This document shows positions 46,996 to 56,043 of a DNA stretch of 64,000 bases, piece by piece. Under the pieces are notes generated by a model, which saw only the letters and a list, made by a program, of their open reading frames with translations, had not been told where the DNA came from and did not search any database. Made by a program: the position numbers and the translations under genes. The stretch comes from Asaia siamensis (GTDB lineage Bacteria; Pseudomonadota; Alphaproteobacteria; Acetobacterales; Acetobacteraceae), in contig NZ_BMCH01000002.1 of NCBI RefSeq assembly GCF_014635085.1, positions 62,001 to 126,000 on the forward strand. The letters are read 5' to 3'. Numbering within the stretch: the stretch's first letter is position 1; each line of letters starts with the position of its first letter.

Positions 46996-47044
46996 TTGGG
47001 GTGAAGGGGGCAAGCCCCCTTCCGGGTTCAGGGCAGAGCCCCAA
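46996..47044. repeat. GC-rich palindromic element at the dadA 3' end
   Basis: TTGGGG (46996-47001) and CCCCAA (47039-47044) enclose GAAGGGGG/CCCCCTTC (47003-47022). GGGCAGAGCCCC at 47031-47042 is the reverse complement of the start of the 44024 element. It lies seven bases beyond the dadA stop. Confidence 0.6.
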
Positions 47045-47050
47045 AGCACC

Positions 47051-48310
47051 TCAGGAAGTATAGCGATCCAGCGACAGATCGAGCGCCGGAATATCCGTGC
47101 GCTTGCCGCTGATGCGGTCAGCCAGGATTCGGCCCGAGCCACAGGCCATGGTCCAGCCCAGCGTGCCATGGCCCGTGTTGAGCCAGAGATTGCTGTAACG
47201 GCCGGACGGGCCGATCACAGGCGTACCATCGGGTGTGCAGGGGCGCAGGCCGGTCCAGTAGCGGGCGCGGCTGAGATCGGCGCCGCCATACATCTCGTTG
47301 AACGAGAGTTCGAGCGTCTCGCGACGATCCTGGCTCAGCTTGAGACGCCAGCCAGTCAGTTCTGCCGTGCCGCCAATACGGATACGGTCGCCAAGGCGGG
47401 TCATGGCCACCTTGTAGGTCTCATCATTGACCGTCGAGGTCGGCACGCGGCTCTCATCGGTGATCGGTGCCGTGAGCGAGTAGCCCTTTACCGGATAGAC
47501 CGGCAGGTCGAGCTCGATTGGCTTGAGCAGACGCGGCGAATAGCTGCCAAGCGCCAGCACATAGGCGTCGGCTGTCAGGCGGCCAGCACTGGTGCGGATG
47601 CCATAAATGGCATCGCTTGCTGCCTCGATGGCCTGGATCTCGGTGCGGAAGCGGAAGCTCACGCCTTTTTCCGCAGCCATGGCGGCCAGGCGCTGGGTGA
47701 AGAGATAGGCATCACCCGACTCGTCGCCCGGCAGACGCAGACCGCCCTTGAGCAGATGACGGGCGCCGCCCAGACCGGGCTCGTATTTCAGCACCTCGTC
47801 CATGCCCAGAAGCTCATGCGTTACGCCGCTTTCGGCAAGCAGACGCATGTCTTCATGAGCATGTTCAACCTGCTTGTCGGTGCGGAAGAGCTGGATCAGC
47901 CCCTTCTGGCCGTCATCATAGGTGATGCCGGTCGAGCGGCGCAGTTCGGCCTGACAGTCGCGGCTGTATTCCGCAATACGCAGCATACGGCTCTTGTTGA
48001 TGTCATAGGCATGATGCGTGCAGTTGGTCAGAAGCTGCGTCATGAAGCGCAGCATGGGCGCGTTGACAGCAGCTGCGCGCACCACGAGCGGTGCATGTTT
48101 CTGGAACATCCAGCGCGCTGCCTTGAGCGGCAGGCCCGGCATTGCCCAGGGCGTGGAATAACCCGGCGAGACCTGACCCGCATTGGCAAAGGAAGTTTCG
48201 AGGCCGACACCGGGCTGGCGATCGATGACCTCAACCTCATGGCCCTGTTCGGCGAGATACCAGGCAGTAGTGACGCCGATCACACCGGCGCCCATGACGA
48301 TGATCTTCAT
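47051..48310 (-). CDS. dadA: D-amino acid dehydrogenase
   Basis: DadA is an FAD enzyme at the inner membrane that oxidises D-alanine to pyruvate and feeds electrons to quinone. The 419-residue product has the FAD-binding MKIIVMGAGVIGVTTAWYLAEQGHEVEVID and the C-terminal GPSGRYSNLWLNTGHGTLGWTMACGSG motif. It overlaps alr by four bases, so racemase and dehydrogenase are co-translated. Usual length is 416-432. A palindromic element follows. Confidence 0.96.
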   Translation of the reverse strand: MKIIVMGAGVIGVTTAWYLAEQGHEVEVIDRQPGVGLETSFANAGQVSPGYSTPWAMPGLPLKAARWMFQKHAPLVVRAAAVNAPMLRFMTQLLTNCTHHAYDINKSRMLRIAEYSRDCQAELRRSTGITYDDGQKGLIQLFRTDKQVEHAHEDMRLLAESGVTHELLGMDEVLKYEPGLGGARHLLKGGLRLPGDESGDAYLFTQRLAAMAAEKGVSFRFRTEIQAIEAASDAIYGIRTSAGRLTADAYVLALGSYSPRLLKPIELDLPVYPVKGYSLTAPITDESRVPTSTVNDETYKVAMTRLGDRIRIGGTAELTGWRLKLSQDRRETLELSFNEMYGGADLSRARYWTGLRPCTPDGTPVIGPSGRYSNLWLNTGHGTLGWTMACGSGRILADRISGKRTDIPALDLSLDRYTS

Positions 48311-49452
48311 TGTGAACTCTCAATGTATTCACGATGGAAGCGCTTCCCGAGACTGGTCAGCAGCTCATATCCGATCGTATCCAGCGCTGAGGCCAGTTCG
48401 TCCAGCGGACGGTGGGGGCCGATCAGCTCGAAACCCGTGCCGGGGGGCAGATCCATATCTCCCAGCGCGGTGACGTCCAGCGCCATGCAATCCATCGAGA
48501 TCCGCCCTACGACAGGGAGCGAAATCTCGGGTCTTGCAGGCAGGATCGCGCTGGTGAGGCCACCGGCGCGGCGATGAAAACCGTCGGCATAGCCGACGGA
48601 AAGCGTGGCAATGCGGGTCTTCTGTGTGGCCACAAAGCGGGCACTGTACCCGACTGCAGTCTCGGGCGCGATCCACCGATCCTGAACCAGCCCACCCAGC
48701 ATGGTAACGACCGGATGCATCGGGTTGGGAAGGGCAGGGGTCGGATTGCCGCCGTACAGCGCGTAGCCAGGGCGAACCAGAGAGAAGTGAAATTCTTCGC
48801 CCAGAAAGATACCGCTCGATGCCGCAAGACTGGCTGGCAGGGCAGGTAGCTTGCGCCTCAGCGTTTCGAATGCCCGGCGCTGCCCCTCATTGCGTGACGA
48901 GGTGGCATCATCCGCGCAGGCGAGATGGCTCATGACGAAGGCGATATCGAGCGCATCGGGCAGACCCTCTGCGCAGAGCGTGTCGAGATCCTCTTCCGAA
49001 AGACCGAAACGCGACATGCCGCTATCAAGCTGAAGCAGACAGGCCGCCTTGCGCCCTGTTTCCCGGCAGAGCGCTGCCCAGCGCCGCGCCTGGTCGAGGC
49101 TGTTCAGGACAGGTGTCAGGCCCGAGGCAAGAAGAAGCGCTTCGCTGCCCTGGGGCGGACCGTTCAGAACGCAGATGGCCGCATCTGCGGGCAGGAGCGG
49201 ACGCAGGCCCAGCCCCTCGTCAACCGTTGCAACAAAGAAGCGACGGCAGCCGGCACGATACAGGGCCGGAGCGACACGCGCCACGCCCAGCCCATAGGCA
49301 TCGGCCTTGACGGCAGCGCCCACGGCAATTTCTCTGCCCACCTTCTGTTGCAGCAGAGCGTAGTTCTGCTTGAGGGCATCAAGGTCGATTCGCAACCACC
49401 CTCCGGCGCGCTGTTTTGCGCCTGCTTCCACCTCGCTCTGCTGTACTGTCAT
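48307..49452 (-). CDS. alr: Alanine racemase
   Basis: This PLP enzyme interconverts L- and D-alanine. In the 381-residue product the PLP lysine lies in VGAAVKADAYGLG and the catalytic tyrosine region in VGYSARFVATQKTRIATLSVGYADG. Its position upstream of dadA suggests the catabolic DadX role (L-alanine use), though if it is the only racemase it also serves cell-wall synthesis. Confidence 0.96.
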   Translation of the reverse strand: MTVQQSEVEAGAKQRAGGWLRIDLDALKQNYALLQQKVGREIAVGAAVKADAYGLGVARVAPALYRAGCRRFFVATVDEGLGLRPLLPADAAICVLNGPPQGSEALLLASGLTPVLNSLDQARRWAALCRETGRKAACLLQLDSGMSRFGLSEEDLDTLCAEGLPDALDIAFVMSHLACADDATSSRNEGQRRAFETLRRKLPALPASLAASSGIFLGEEFHFSLVRPGYALYGGNPTPALPNPMHPVVTMLGGLVQDRWIAPETAVGYSARFVATQKTRIATLSVGYADGFHRRAGGLTSAILPARPEISLPVVGRISMDCMALDVTALGDMDLPPGTGFELIGPHRPLDELASALDTIGYELLTSLGKRFHREYIESSQ

Positions 49453-49509
49453 CAGGGTTCGCGTCTTTCGATCATTTCGGAATCATTCTAAACCGCGCCC
49501 TGCCGTCGC

Positions 49510-50544
49510 TCAAGAGCCTGCGGGCACACCCTTGCTGGTGGAATATTCGAAATGCAGCGCCTGGTCAGGATGAACGATGGGGTGAATGGCATGAGCTGCC
49601 ATTGCGCCCTCGCTGAAGCCCTGCAAAATCAGCTTGAGTTTGCCGGGATAGGTCGCCACATCGCCAATGGCAAAAACGCCGGGCAGGCTGGTTTCCATGG
49701 TCGAAGGCGTCACCGGCAGGGTGCTGCGGATCGTGTCGATATTCCAGGTGGCAATCGGGCCAAGATCGGTCGAAAGCCCGTAGAAAGGCAGCAGCGTATC
49801 CGCCTCGATACGGCGCACCTGCCCATCGAGATCGATCACGTCGACAGCCGACAGGGCGCCATTGTCACCCTGAAGCGCATGAAGCTGATAGGGCACCACC
49901 TTCTCGATGCGGCCTTCTGCCACCCGGGCCTCGATCTGAGCCAGTGTTTCCGGCGCCCCACGGAAGCGATCGCGGCGATGCAGCAGATAGATTTTTTCAG
50001 CGATATCCGAGAGCGACAGCGCCCAGTCGAGGGCGGAGTCGCCACCACCAGCCACGACAATGCGCTTGCCGGCAAAATCGGCGCGCTTGCGGACGTAATA
50101 CTGAACGGCTCCGCTGGCCTCGTAGGCGTCGAGGCCCTCCAGCGGCGGGCGATTCGGCCCGAAAGCACCGGCACCGGCTGCAATGATGACAGCGCGTGCC
50201 GTCACGACCTGGCCCTTGTCCGTCTCGAGCGTGAACGCGCCACGGGCGCCAGAAAGCTTCTCGACACGCTGGCCAAGCAGACGCGGCACATCGAACGGGG
50301 CGATCTGGGCATCAAGTGCCGCAATCAGTGCGCCGCCTTCGATCGAGGGATGGCCCGGAATGTCATAGATCGGCTTCTCAGGATAAAGCGCCGCACATTG
50401 GCCACCGATCTCTCCCAGAGCGTCGATCAGAACGCAGGAGAGTTTGAGCATCCCGCATTCGAAAGCCGCAAAAAGGGCGGTCGGCCCTGCACCGATAATG
50501 GCGACATCGATGTCGAGAGGAGTCTGGCCCATAAGCGCGTTCAA
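49510..50544 (-). CDS. Ferredoxin/flavodoxin-NADP reductase, TrxR-like type
   Basis: The 344-residue flavoprotein has FAD-binding IIGAGPTALFAAFECG, then IGGQCAALYPEKPIYDIPGHP, and an NADPH-binding site VVAGGGDSALDWALSLSD. There is no CxxC redox pair, so it is not a thioredoxin reductase; it matches the YumC/AvrA-like ferredoxin-NADP reductase group. The end GDVATYPGKLKLILQGFSEGAMAAHAI is family-typical. The partner could be a ferredoxin. It stands alone on the minus strand. Confidence 0.92.
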   Translation of the reverse strand: MNALMGQTPLDIDVAIIGAGPTALFAAFECGMLKLSCVLIDALGEIGGQCAALYPEKPIYDIPGHPSIEGGALIAALDAQIAPFDVPRLLGQRVEKLSGARGAFTLETDKGQVVTARAVIIAAGAGAFGPNRPPLEGLDAYEASGAVQYYVRKRADFAGKRIVVAGGGDSALDWALSLSDIAEKIYLLHRRDRFRGAPETLAQIEARVAEGRIEKVVPYQLHALQGDNGALSAVDVIDLDGQVRRIEADTLLPFYGLSTDLGPIATWNIDTIRSTLPVTPSTMETSLPGVFAIGDVATYPGKLKLILQGFSEGAMAAHAIHPIVHPDQALHFEYSTSKGVPAGS

Positions 50545-50845
50545 TCCTGTCTGTTATGTCCTGTGTTCCTCATAGCAGCTAACAGAAACCGCGAGGCTCG
50601 CCCAGAGCCGGAGGATGGCTTGCGTTAGCGCCAGTTGGACAGAAGCACATTGCGTGACACTCATGGCTTTGATACGAAAGCCGCCAGCATCAAGAGCCGA
50701 CAGGTCCTGTCGGCGCCAACCTGCTCCCGGGCAAGGTGGTATCTCCGGTTTCCGCCGGAGAGATGTGGCCGCTCCGGCAATCTCGGGACACGCCACACCC
50801 CCCTTTCGCACGGAGCCCCTGTACGTCCAGAAAGGACTGATCATC

Positions 50846-51871
50846 GTGGCCCAGCAATTTGCCAGTGACAATTATGCCGGTATCTGCCCCGAAGTCTGGG
50901 ATGTGATGCAGCAGGCCAATGCGGGTTCAGTGCCGGCTTATGGCGATGATGAATGGACAAACCGCGCCTCTGACAGTTTCCGCACGCTGTTCGGTACGCA
51001 ATGCGAAGTGTTCTTTGCCTTCAATGGCACGGCAGCCAATTCGCTGGCGCTGGCATCGCTCTGCCAGTCCTATAACAGCGTCATCTGTTCATCTTTCGCC
51101 CATGTCGAAACTGATGAATGTGGTGCTCCCGAATTTTTCTCCAATGGTTCCAAGCTCCTAGTGGCTCGCACGGACCATGCCAAGCTGTTTCCGGAAGACA
51201 TTCGCGCTCTGGCGACGTGTCGAAGCGATATCCACTATCCCAAGCCCAAGGTCGTGACGATCACCCAGCCGACCGAGACGGGTGAGGTCTATTCCCTGGC
51301 GGAAATACGCGCCATTGCCGATACCTGTCGCGAACTTGGGCTGCGTCTGCATATGGATGGCGCCCGCTTTGCCAATGCCTGCGCCGCTCTGGGCTGCACA
51401 CCCGCTGAAATGACCTGGCAGGCAGGGGTGGACGTGCTGTGTTTTGGCGGCACGAAAAATGGAATGGCCGTTGGCGAGGCGATCCTGTTTTTCGACCCGG
51501 CCTTGGCCGAAGGCTTCGATTATCGCTGCAAGCAGGCCGGGCAGCTGGCGTCGAAAATGCGCTTCATCTCCGCACCCTGGGTCGGTCTGCTGGAGAGTGG
51601 CGCCTGGCTGCGTAACGGCCAGCACGGCAATGACAGCGCCAGGGCGCTGGCGGAGCGGATCACGGCAGTTCCCGGTCTTTCCCTGATGTTTCCGGCACAG
51701 GCCAATGCCGTGTTTCTCAAGGCACCGGAAACCGTGCTCGAAGGGCTGCGCGAGCGGGGATGGCGTTTCTATACGTTCATCGGCGGGGGGGCGAGATTCA
51801 TGTTTGCCTGGGATGCCGCACCCGAACGCGTGGCACAACTCGCCGCCGATATTGAAGCGCTCGCGGCGTGA
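50846..51871 (+). CDS. ltaE: Low-specificity L-threonine aldolase
   Basis: This PLP enzyme cleaves threonine or allo-threonine to glycine and acetaldehyde. The 341-residue product contains the PLP lysine in CFGGTKNGMAVGEA, the Asp-containing LHMDGARFANA, and EVFFAFNGTAANSLAL. The start is the GTG at 50846, with AAAGGA at 50831-50836; the open frame to 50615 is not needed. It overlaps the TRIC-family gene by four bases. Confidence 0.93.
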   Translation: MAQQFASDNYAGICPEVWDVMQQANAGSVPAYGDDEWTNRASDSFRTLFGTQCEVFFAFNGTAANSLALASLCQSYNSVICSSFAHVETDECGAPEFFSNGSKLLVARTDHAKLFPEDIRALATCRSDIHYPKPKVVTITQPTETGEVYSLAEIRAIADTCRELGLRLHMDGARFANACAALGCTPAEMTWQAGVDVLCFGGTKNGMAVGEAILFFDPALAEGFDYRCKQAGQLASKMRFISAPWVGLLESGAWLRNGQHGNDSARALAERITAVPGLSLMFPAQANAVFLKAPETVLEGLRERGWRFYTFIGGGARFMFAWDAAPERVAQLAADIEALAA

Positions 51872-52506
51872 GCCCTGCCACTCTTGCCAGTATTCATGCG
51901 CTCTCGGCATCGACATTGTCCGATCTCGACATGGCGGGCACGGCTGTGTTTGCGATATCGGGCGCGCTTGTTGCTGCAAGGGCAAGGCAGAACATGGTCA
52001 CCTTTGCCTTCTTCGCGGCCATGACCGGCGTTGGAGGCGGCACGCTGCGCGATCTGCTGATCGGCGCGCCGGTATTCTGGATGCATGCCACGGCGCCGAT
52101 TGCCGTCTGTCTGGGCATCGCCCTGCTGGTGTGGTTTACGCCTCATCGTGTCTGGCATGAGCGCGCCATCGACTGGTTCGACGGGCTGGGGCTTGCCTCT
52201 TATGCTGTCTATGGCGCCGCCAAGGCCACAGCCTATGGCATTCCTTGGTTGCCAGCGGCCATCATGGGGGTGGTCACGGCCTGCATGGGCGGCATTATCC
52301 GTGACGTGCTGGCAGGTCTGCCTTCCATCGTGATCCGGCCCGAGCTCTATGTCACCGCCGCAGCCCTCGCCGCAGGGTTATATGTCGGTCTGGATGCTGT
52401 CGGTCTTCCTCCAATCGCTGCAGGGGCGATTGCCGTGGTGCTGGGTTTCTGCCTGCGCGGCTATGCCATTCTCGGCAAGGTCGACCTGCCTGCCTATCGC
52501 CGGTAA
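51868..52506 (+). CDS. Trimeric intracellular cation (TRIC/YadS-like) channel family protein
   Basis: The 212-residue membrane protein has seven hydrophobic helices built from two repeats: LDMAGTAVFAISGALVAARARQNMVTF with GVGGGTLRDLLIG, and the later GVVTACMGGIIRDVLAG. These Gly-rich RD motifs mark the UPF0126/TRIC family, several members of which conduct potassium. Some relatives are amino acid (glycine) transporters. The GTG start at 51868 overlaps the aldolase stop, so a glycine link is a reasonable inference. Confidence 0.92.
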   Translation: MSPATLASIHALSASTLSDLDMAGTAVFAISGALVAARARQNMVTFAFFAAMTGVGGGTLRDLLIGAPVFWMHATAPIAVCLGIALLVWFTPHRVWHERAIDWFDGLGLASYAVYGAAKATAYGIPWLPAAIMGVVTACMGGIIRDVLAGLPSIVIRPELYVTAAALAAGLYVGLDAVGLPPIAAGAIAVVLGFCLRGYAILGKVDLPAYRR

Positions 52507-52630
52507 GAGCTTTACCTTCGGGCCTTTTTGAGGCCCTTCAGGTCAGATCTGCCAGAAGCGTCAGACATATCGGGCTCGCTCGCTTGTCAGACCCCTACCC
52601 ATCCAGATAGCCGGGCTTTACACTGTCAGT

Positions 52631-53065
52631 ATGAGCCAAATCGACCTGCCCGATCAGCCCGCCACCGAAGCTTTCGCCGCCCGTCTGGCGGGTCTTGCGC
52701 AGCCGGGGGATGTGATCGCGCTGCATGGCGAGATGGGCATGGGCAAGAGTGTGTTTGCCCGGGCCTTTCTGAGAGCGCTGGCGCAGGATCCTGCACTTGA
52801 GGTGCCCAGCCCCACCTTTTCGCTGGTCCAGACCTATGACACCGCCAAAGGGGCTGTGGCGCATTTCGATCTCTGGCGTCTTGATGGGCCGGACGCTCTT
52901 TTCGAGCTCGGCTGGGACGAGTTGCAGGAGGGCATCATGCTGGTCGAATGGCCCGAACGCGCAGAAGACGAACTGCCCGATCATGCGCTGCATCTCACCC
53001 TGACCGAAGGGGAAGCCGAAGAGGCGCGCAGGATGACCATCAAGGGCTGGAGCGGCAGGCTGTGA
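52631..53065 (+). CDS. tsaE: tRNA t6A biosynthesis ATPase TsaE
   Basis: The 144-residue ATPase has Walker A GEMGMGKS (Lys39, Ser40), the PSPTFSLVQTYD segment and the WDELQEGIMLVEWPERAE Walker B region of TsaE. With TsaB, TsaC and TsaD it makes t6A. Its stop overlaps addB by four bases (GTGA). Many alphaproteobacteria carry amgK and murU between tsaE and addB; here they are absent from this position. Confidence 0.95.
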   Translation: MSQIDLPDQPATEAFAARLAGLAQPGDVIALHGEMGMGKSVFARAFLRALAQDPALEVPSPTFSLVQTYDTAKGAVAHFDLWRLDGPDALFELGWDELQEGIMLVEWPERAEDELPDHALHLTLTEGEAEEARRMTIKGWSGRL

Positions 53066-56043
53066 TTCTCGCAACCATCCCCGCAGACCGTTCCTTTCTT
53101 GATGACGTGGCAAGACGCTGGCTTGAGGGGGGTGCTGCTCAGGACGATGCCAACGCGCTGATTCTTGTGCCGGGGCGTCGTGCGGCACGCAACCTCACCG
53201 AGGCGTTCCTGCGTTGTCTCGATGGCAAGGCGGCATTATTGCCGCGCATCCTGCCAGTGGGCGATGTGAGCGAAGACGATCTGGCGCTTTCGGGTGTCGA
53301 GGCGTTTTCCTTTCCTGCCGCGGTTGATCCGCTGCGTCGTCTGTCGGTTCTGGCGGCGCTGGTTCTGCGGGCGAAGGGCGTATTCAGCGCGGAACTGACG
53401 CTCGAACAGGCCTGGCCTCTGGCCTCGGCTCTGGCGGAGTTGATGGACGATGCCGAGCGTGTGGGGGTCGATCTGCGCGAGCGCCTGCCCGATGCCGCCG
53501 AGCCGCGTTTTGCCGATCACTGGCACAAGACGCTGCAGTTCCTGCATATCGTCACCGAAGCCTGGCCCGCCTGGCTGAGCGAAACCGGTCTGATGAACCC
53601 GGTGGCGCGTCAGGTCGCCGTGCTCAGGGCGCAGGCCGAACGCTGGACGCAGGCACCCCCGCAGGGAAGGCTCTGGGCTGTGGGTTTCACCGATGGCATG
53701 TTTGCTGTCTGCGCCATTCTTCGCGCCGTGCTCGATGCGCCTCAGGGTTGCGTGATCCTGCCCGGTGTCGATCTCGATCTGCCCGATACGCTGTGGGCAA
53801 CCCTGCCGGAAAGCCATCCGCAATCGGGCTTTCGACGTCTTCTCGATGATCTGGGTGTTTCCCGTGAAACCATCACACTCTGGGATGACGGGGTGCTACC
53901 GCAAGGGATGGTTTTTCGCGAAGCCATGCAGGACCGCATAAAGCTGGCAAGCCTGATGATGCGCCCCATGGAGGGACTTTCTGCCTGGGGAGAAAGCACA
54001 GTGCCTCTGCCTCTGACCAGAATCACCCGTCTAGATGCGGCCGATCAGCAGCAGGAAGCCGCCAGCATCGCCATGATTCTGCGAGAGGCAGTTGAAAGCT
54101 CCGGCAGAACGGCATCGCTTGTCACCCCGGACCGCGCTCTGGCCAGACGAGTCGCGACCGAATTGCTGCGCTACGGCATCGTGGCGGATGACAGCGCAGG
54201 CGAGAGCCTCGCGCTCAGCCCGGCTGCGATCCTTCTCCGTCTTCTGGCTGAGGCCGCTGCCGAAAATCTGGCGCCGGTGGCGCTTCTATCCCTGCTCAAG
54301 CATCCGCTCGTGGCGCTTGGCAGCACACCCGGCAATTGCCGTGCAACGGCGCGCCGTCTCGAGCGTCTGGTTTTACGTGGGCCTGCACCACCACCGGGCA
54401 TGAAAGGCCTTCGTCAGGCGCTCGATCGTCAGGACCAGAGCGAGGCCGAGAGTGCCGATCGCCCCGATCAGGCCGAGCCGCTCGATCTGTTTCTGGATCG
54501 TCTCGACGCGGCTGTCTCGCCCTTGCTGAATTGCGGTGCCCTGCCTCTGCCGGAGCTGCTGACACGCCTTATCAGGGCGGCGGAAGCTCTGGCCAGCACG
54601 CAGGAGCAACCGGGTGAAGAGCGTCTCTGGATGGGCGCAGAGGGCCATGCCCTGTCACGTCATCTGGTCGGTCTGATGACGCATGGCGCAGTTCTGCCGC
54701 CCCAGAGTCTGGTGGGGCTGCCTGCATTCCTGCTGGCGTCGATGGCCGGGAAAATGGTGTTCGGTCAGCGCGTTCTGCAGGGGCGCGATGGCGAGGCGCT
54801 GCATCCCCGCGTGTCCATTCTGGGTGTGCTTGAAGCGCGTCTGCAATTCGCCAATCTGGTCATTCTGGGTGGGTTGAACGAGGGAATCTGGCCCCCCGCG
54901 ACCGATCCCGGGCCCTGGCTGAGCCGCCCCATGCGCACACGCGCCGGTCTGCCCTCGCCGGAGCGGCTGATCGGCACCGCAGCGCATGATTTCACCACGG
55001 CCTTTCTCTCGGGTGAGGAAATCGTGCTGTCGAGTGCGGCCAGACGCGATGGCGCCCCTGCTGTTCCGGCGCGCTGGCTGGTGCGTCTTGAGGCGCTGCT
55101 CGAAGGGCGAGGGCAGAAGTTGCCCGCCCATCCCGCCCTGATCTGGCAGGCCACCATGGATCAGCCTGCAGGAGCAGCGCGCCCCGTGCTGCCGCCCGAG
55201 CCTCGCCCGCCCGTCGCCCTGCGTCCGCGCCGGCTTTCCGTGACCGAAATCGATTCCTGGCTGCGCGATCCTTATGCGATCTATGCGCGTCATGTGCTGA
55301 AGCTGAAGGCGCTGCCCGCGCTGGAGGAAGCTGCTGATCGCTCCGATATCGGTGTGGTGGTGCATGACGGGATCGATCGTTGGCTGGAACAGGGACAAAA
55401 GGGCGGCAGGGCCTTGCATGAATGTCTGCTTGCGGTGCTCGAAGCCCGTGAGTTGCGCCCGGCCCTGGCTGCCTGGTGGCGCCCGCGTGTGTTGCGCATT
55501 GCCGACTGGGTGTGTGAGCGCGAGGCACTGCGTGAGAAACCTTCCATGCTGAAAACCGAGCAGAAGGGCACACTCACCCTGACGCCGCCTTACGCCCCGT
55601 TCCGCCTGACGGCCCGCGCCGACCGGATAGAGATCGGGCAGGACGGTCGTGCCACGATCATCGATTACAAGACGGGCTCTCTGCCCAAGGTGAGCGATGT
55701 CGAAGCCGGTTGGAGTTCGCAGCTCGTGCTTGAAGCGGCCATGCTGCGTCTGGGTGGTTTTGCCGGTCTGCCAGCGGCGGAGACCGCCTCACTGCTTTAC
55801 TGGCGTCTGACGGGCGACCGTCATCGCGGTCAGGAGCTCAGCGTGCCGCGCAAGCCCGAAGATCTGGAGCCCCTTGTCGATTCCGCGCTCGACAGGCTGC
55901 GTCGACGTGTCGAGGTTTTTGACGATCCGAAGACGGCCTATCGTTCTCACCCTCACCCCGATTATGTGCCGCGCTACAGCGATTACGCCCATCTGGCCCG
56001 TGTGTCGGAATGGAGCGCCGCGCGTGAGGAGGGCGGAGAATGA
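53062..56043 (+). CDS. addB: AddB, double-strand break repair nuclease subunit
   Basis: AddB is the non-motor partner of AddA in end resection at broken DNA. From the GTG at 53062 it has 993 residues, as usual in alphaproteobacteria; the open frame to 52948 is not a credible start. Visible are the helicase-like N-terminal half with LILVPGRRAARNLTEAFLR, the NLVILGGLNEGIWPP motif, and the C-terminal PD-(D/E)xK nuclease site ADRIEIGQDGRATIIDYKTG. It overlaps addA by four bases. Confidence 0.93.
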   Translation: MILATIPADRSFLDDVARRWLEGGAAQDDANALILVPGRRAARNLTEAFLRCLDGKAALLPRILPVGDVSEDDLALSGVEAFSFPAAVDPLRRLSVLAALVLRAKGVFSAELTLEQAWPLASALAELMDDAERVGVDLRERLPDAAEPRFADHWHKTLQFLHIVTEAWPAWLSETGLMNPVARQVAVLRAQAERWTQAPPQGRLWAVGFTDGMFAVCAILRAVLDAPQGCVILPGVDLDLPDTLWATLPESHPQSGFRRLLDDLGVSRETITLWDDGVLPQGMVFREAMQDRIKLASLMMRPMEGLSAWGESTVPLPLTRITRLDAADQQQEAASIAMILREAVESSGRTASLVTPDRALARRVATELLRYGIVADDSAGESLALSPAAILLRLLAEAAAENLAPVALLSLLKHPLVALGSTPGNCRATARRLERLVLRGPAPPPGMKGLRQALDRQDQSEAESADRPDQAEPLDLFLDRLDAAVSPLLNCGALPLPELLTRLIRAAEALASTQEQPGEERLWMGAEGHALSRHLVGLMTHGAVLPPQSLVGLPAFLLASMAGKMVFGQRVLQGRDGEALHPRVSILGVLEARLQFANLVILGGLNEGIWPPATDPGPWLSRPMRTRAGLPSPERLIGTAAHDFTTAFLSGEEIVLSSAARRDGAPAVPARWLVRLEALLEGRGQKLPAHPALIWQATMDQPAGAARPVLPPEPRPPVALRPRRLSVTEIDSWLRDPYAIYARHVLKLKALPALEEAADRSDIGVVVHDGIDRWLEQGQKGGRALHECLLAVLEARELRPALAAWWRPRVLRIADWVCEREALREKPSMLKTEQKGTLTLTPPYAPFRLTARADRIEIGQDGRATIIDYKTGSLPKVSDVEAGWSSQLVLEAAMLRLGGFAGLPAAETASLLYWRLTGDRHRGQELSVPRKPEDLEPLVDSALDRLRRRVEVFDDPKTAYRSHPHPDYVPRYSDYAHLARVSEWSAAREEGGE

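Noticed and set aside
47168-48577. 469-codon plus-strand frame opposite dadA/alr
   Set aside because: The minus strand encodes clear DadA and Alr; the plus frame shows no motif.
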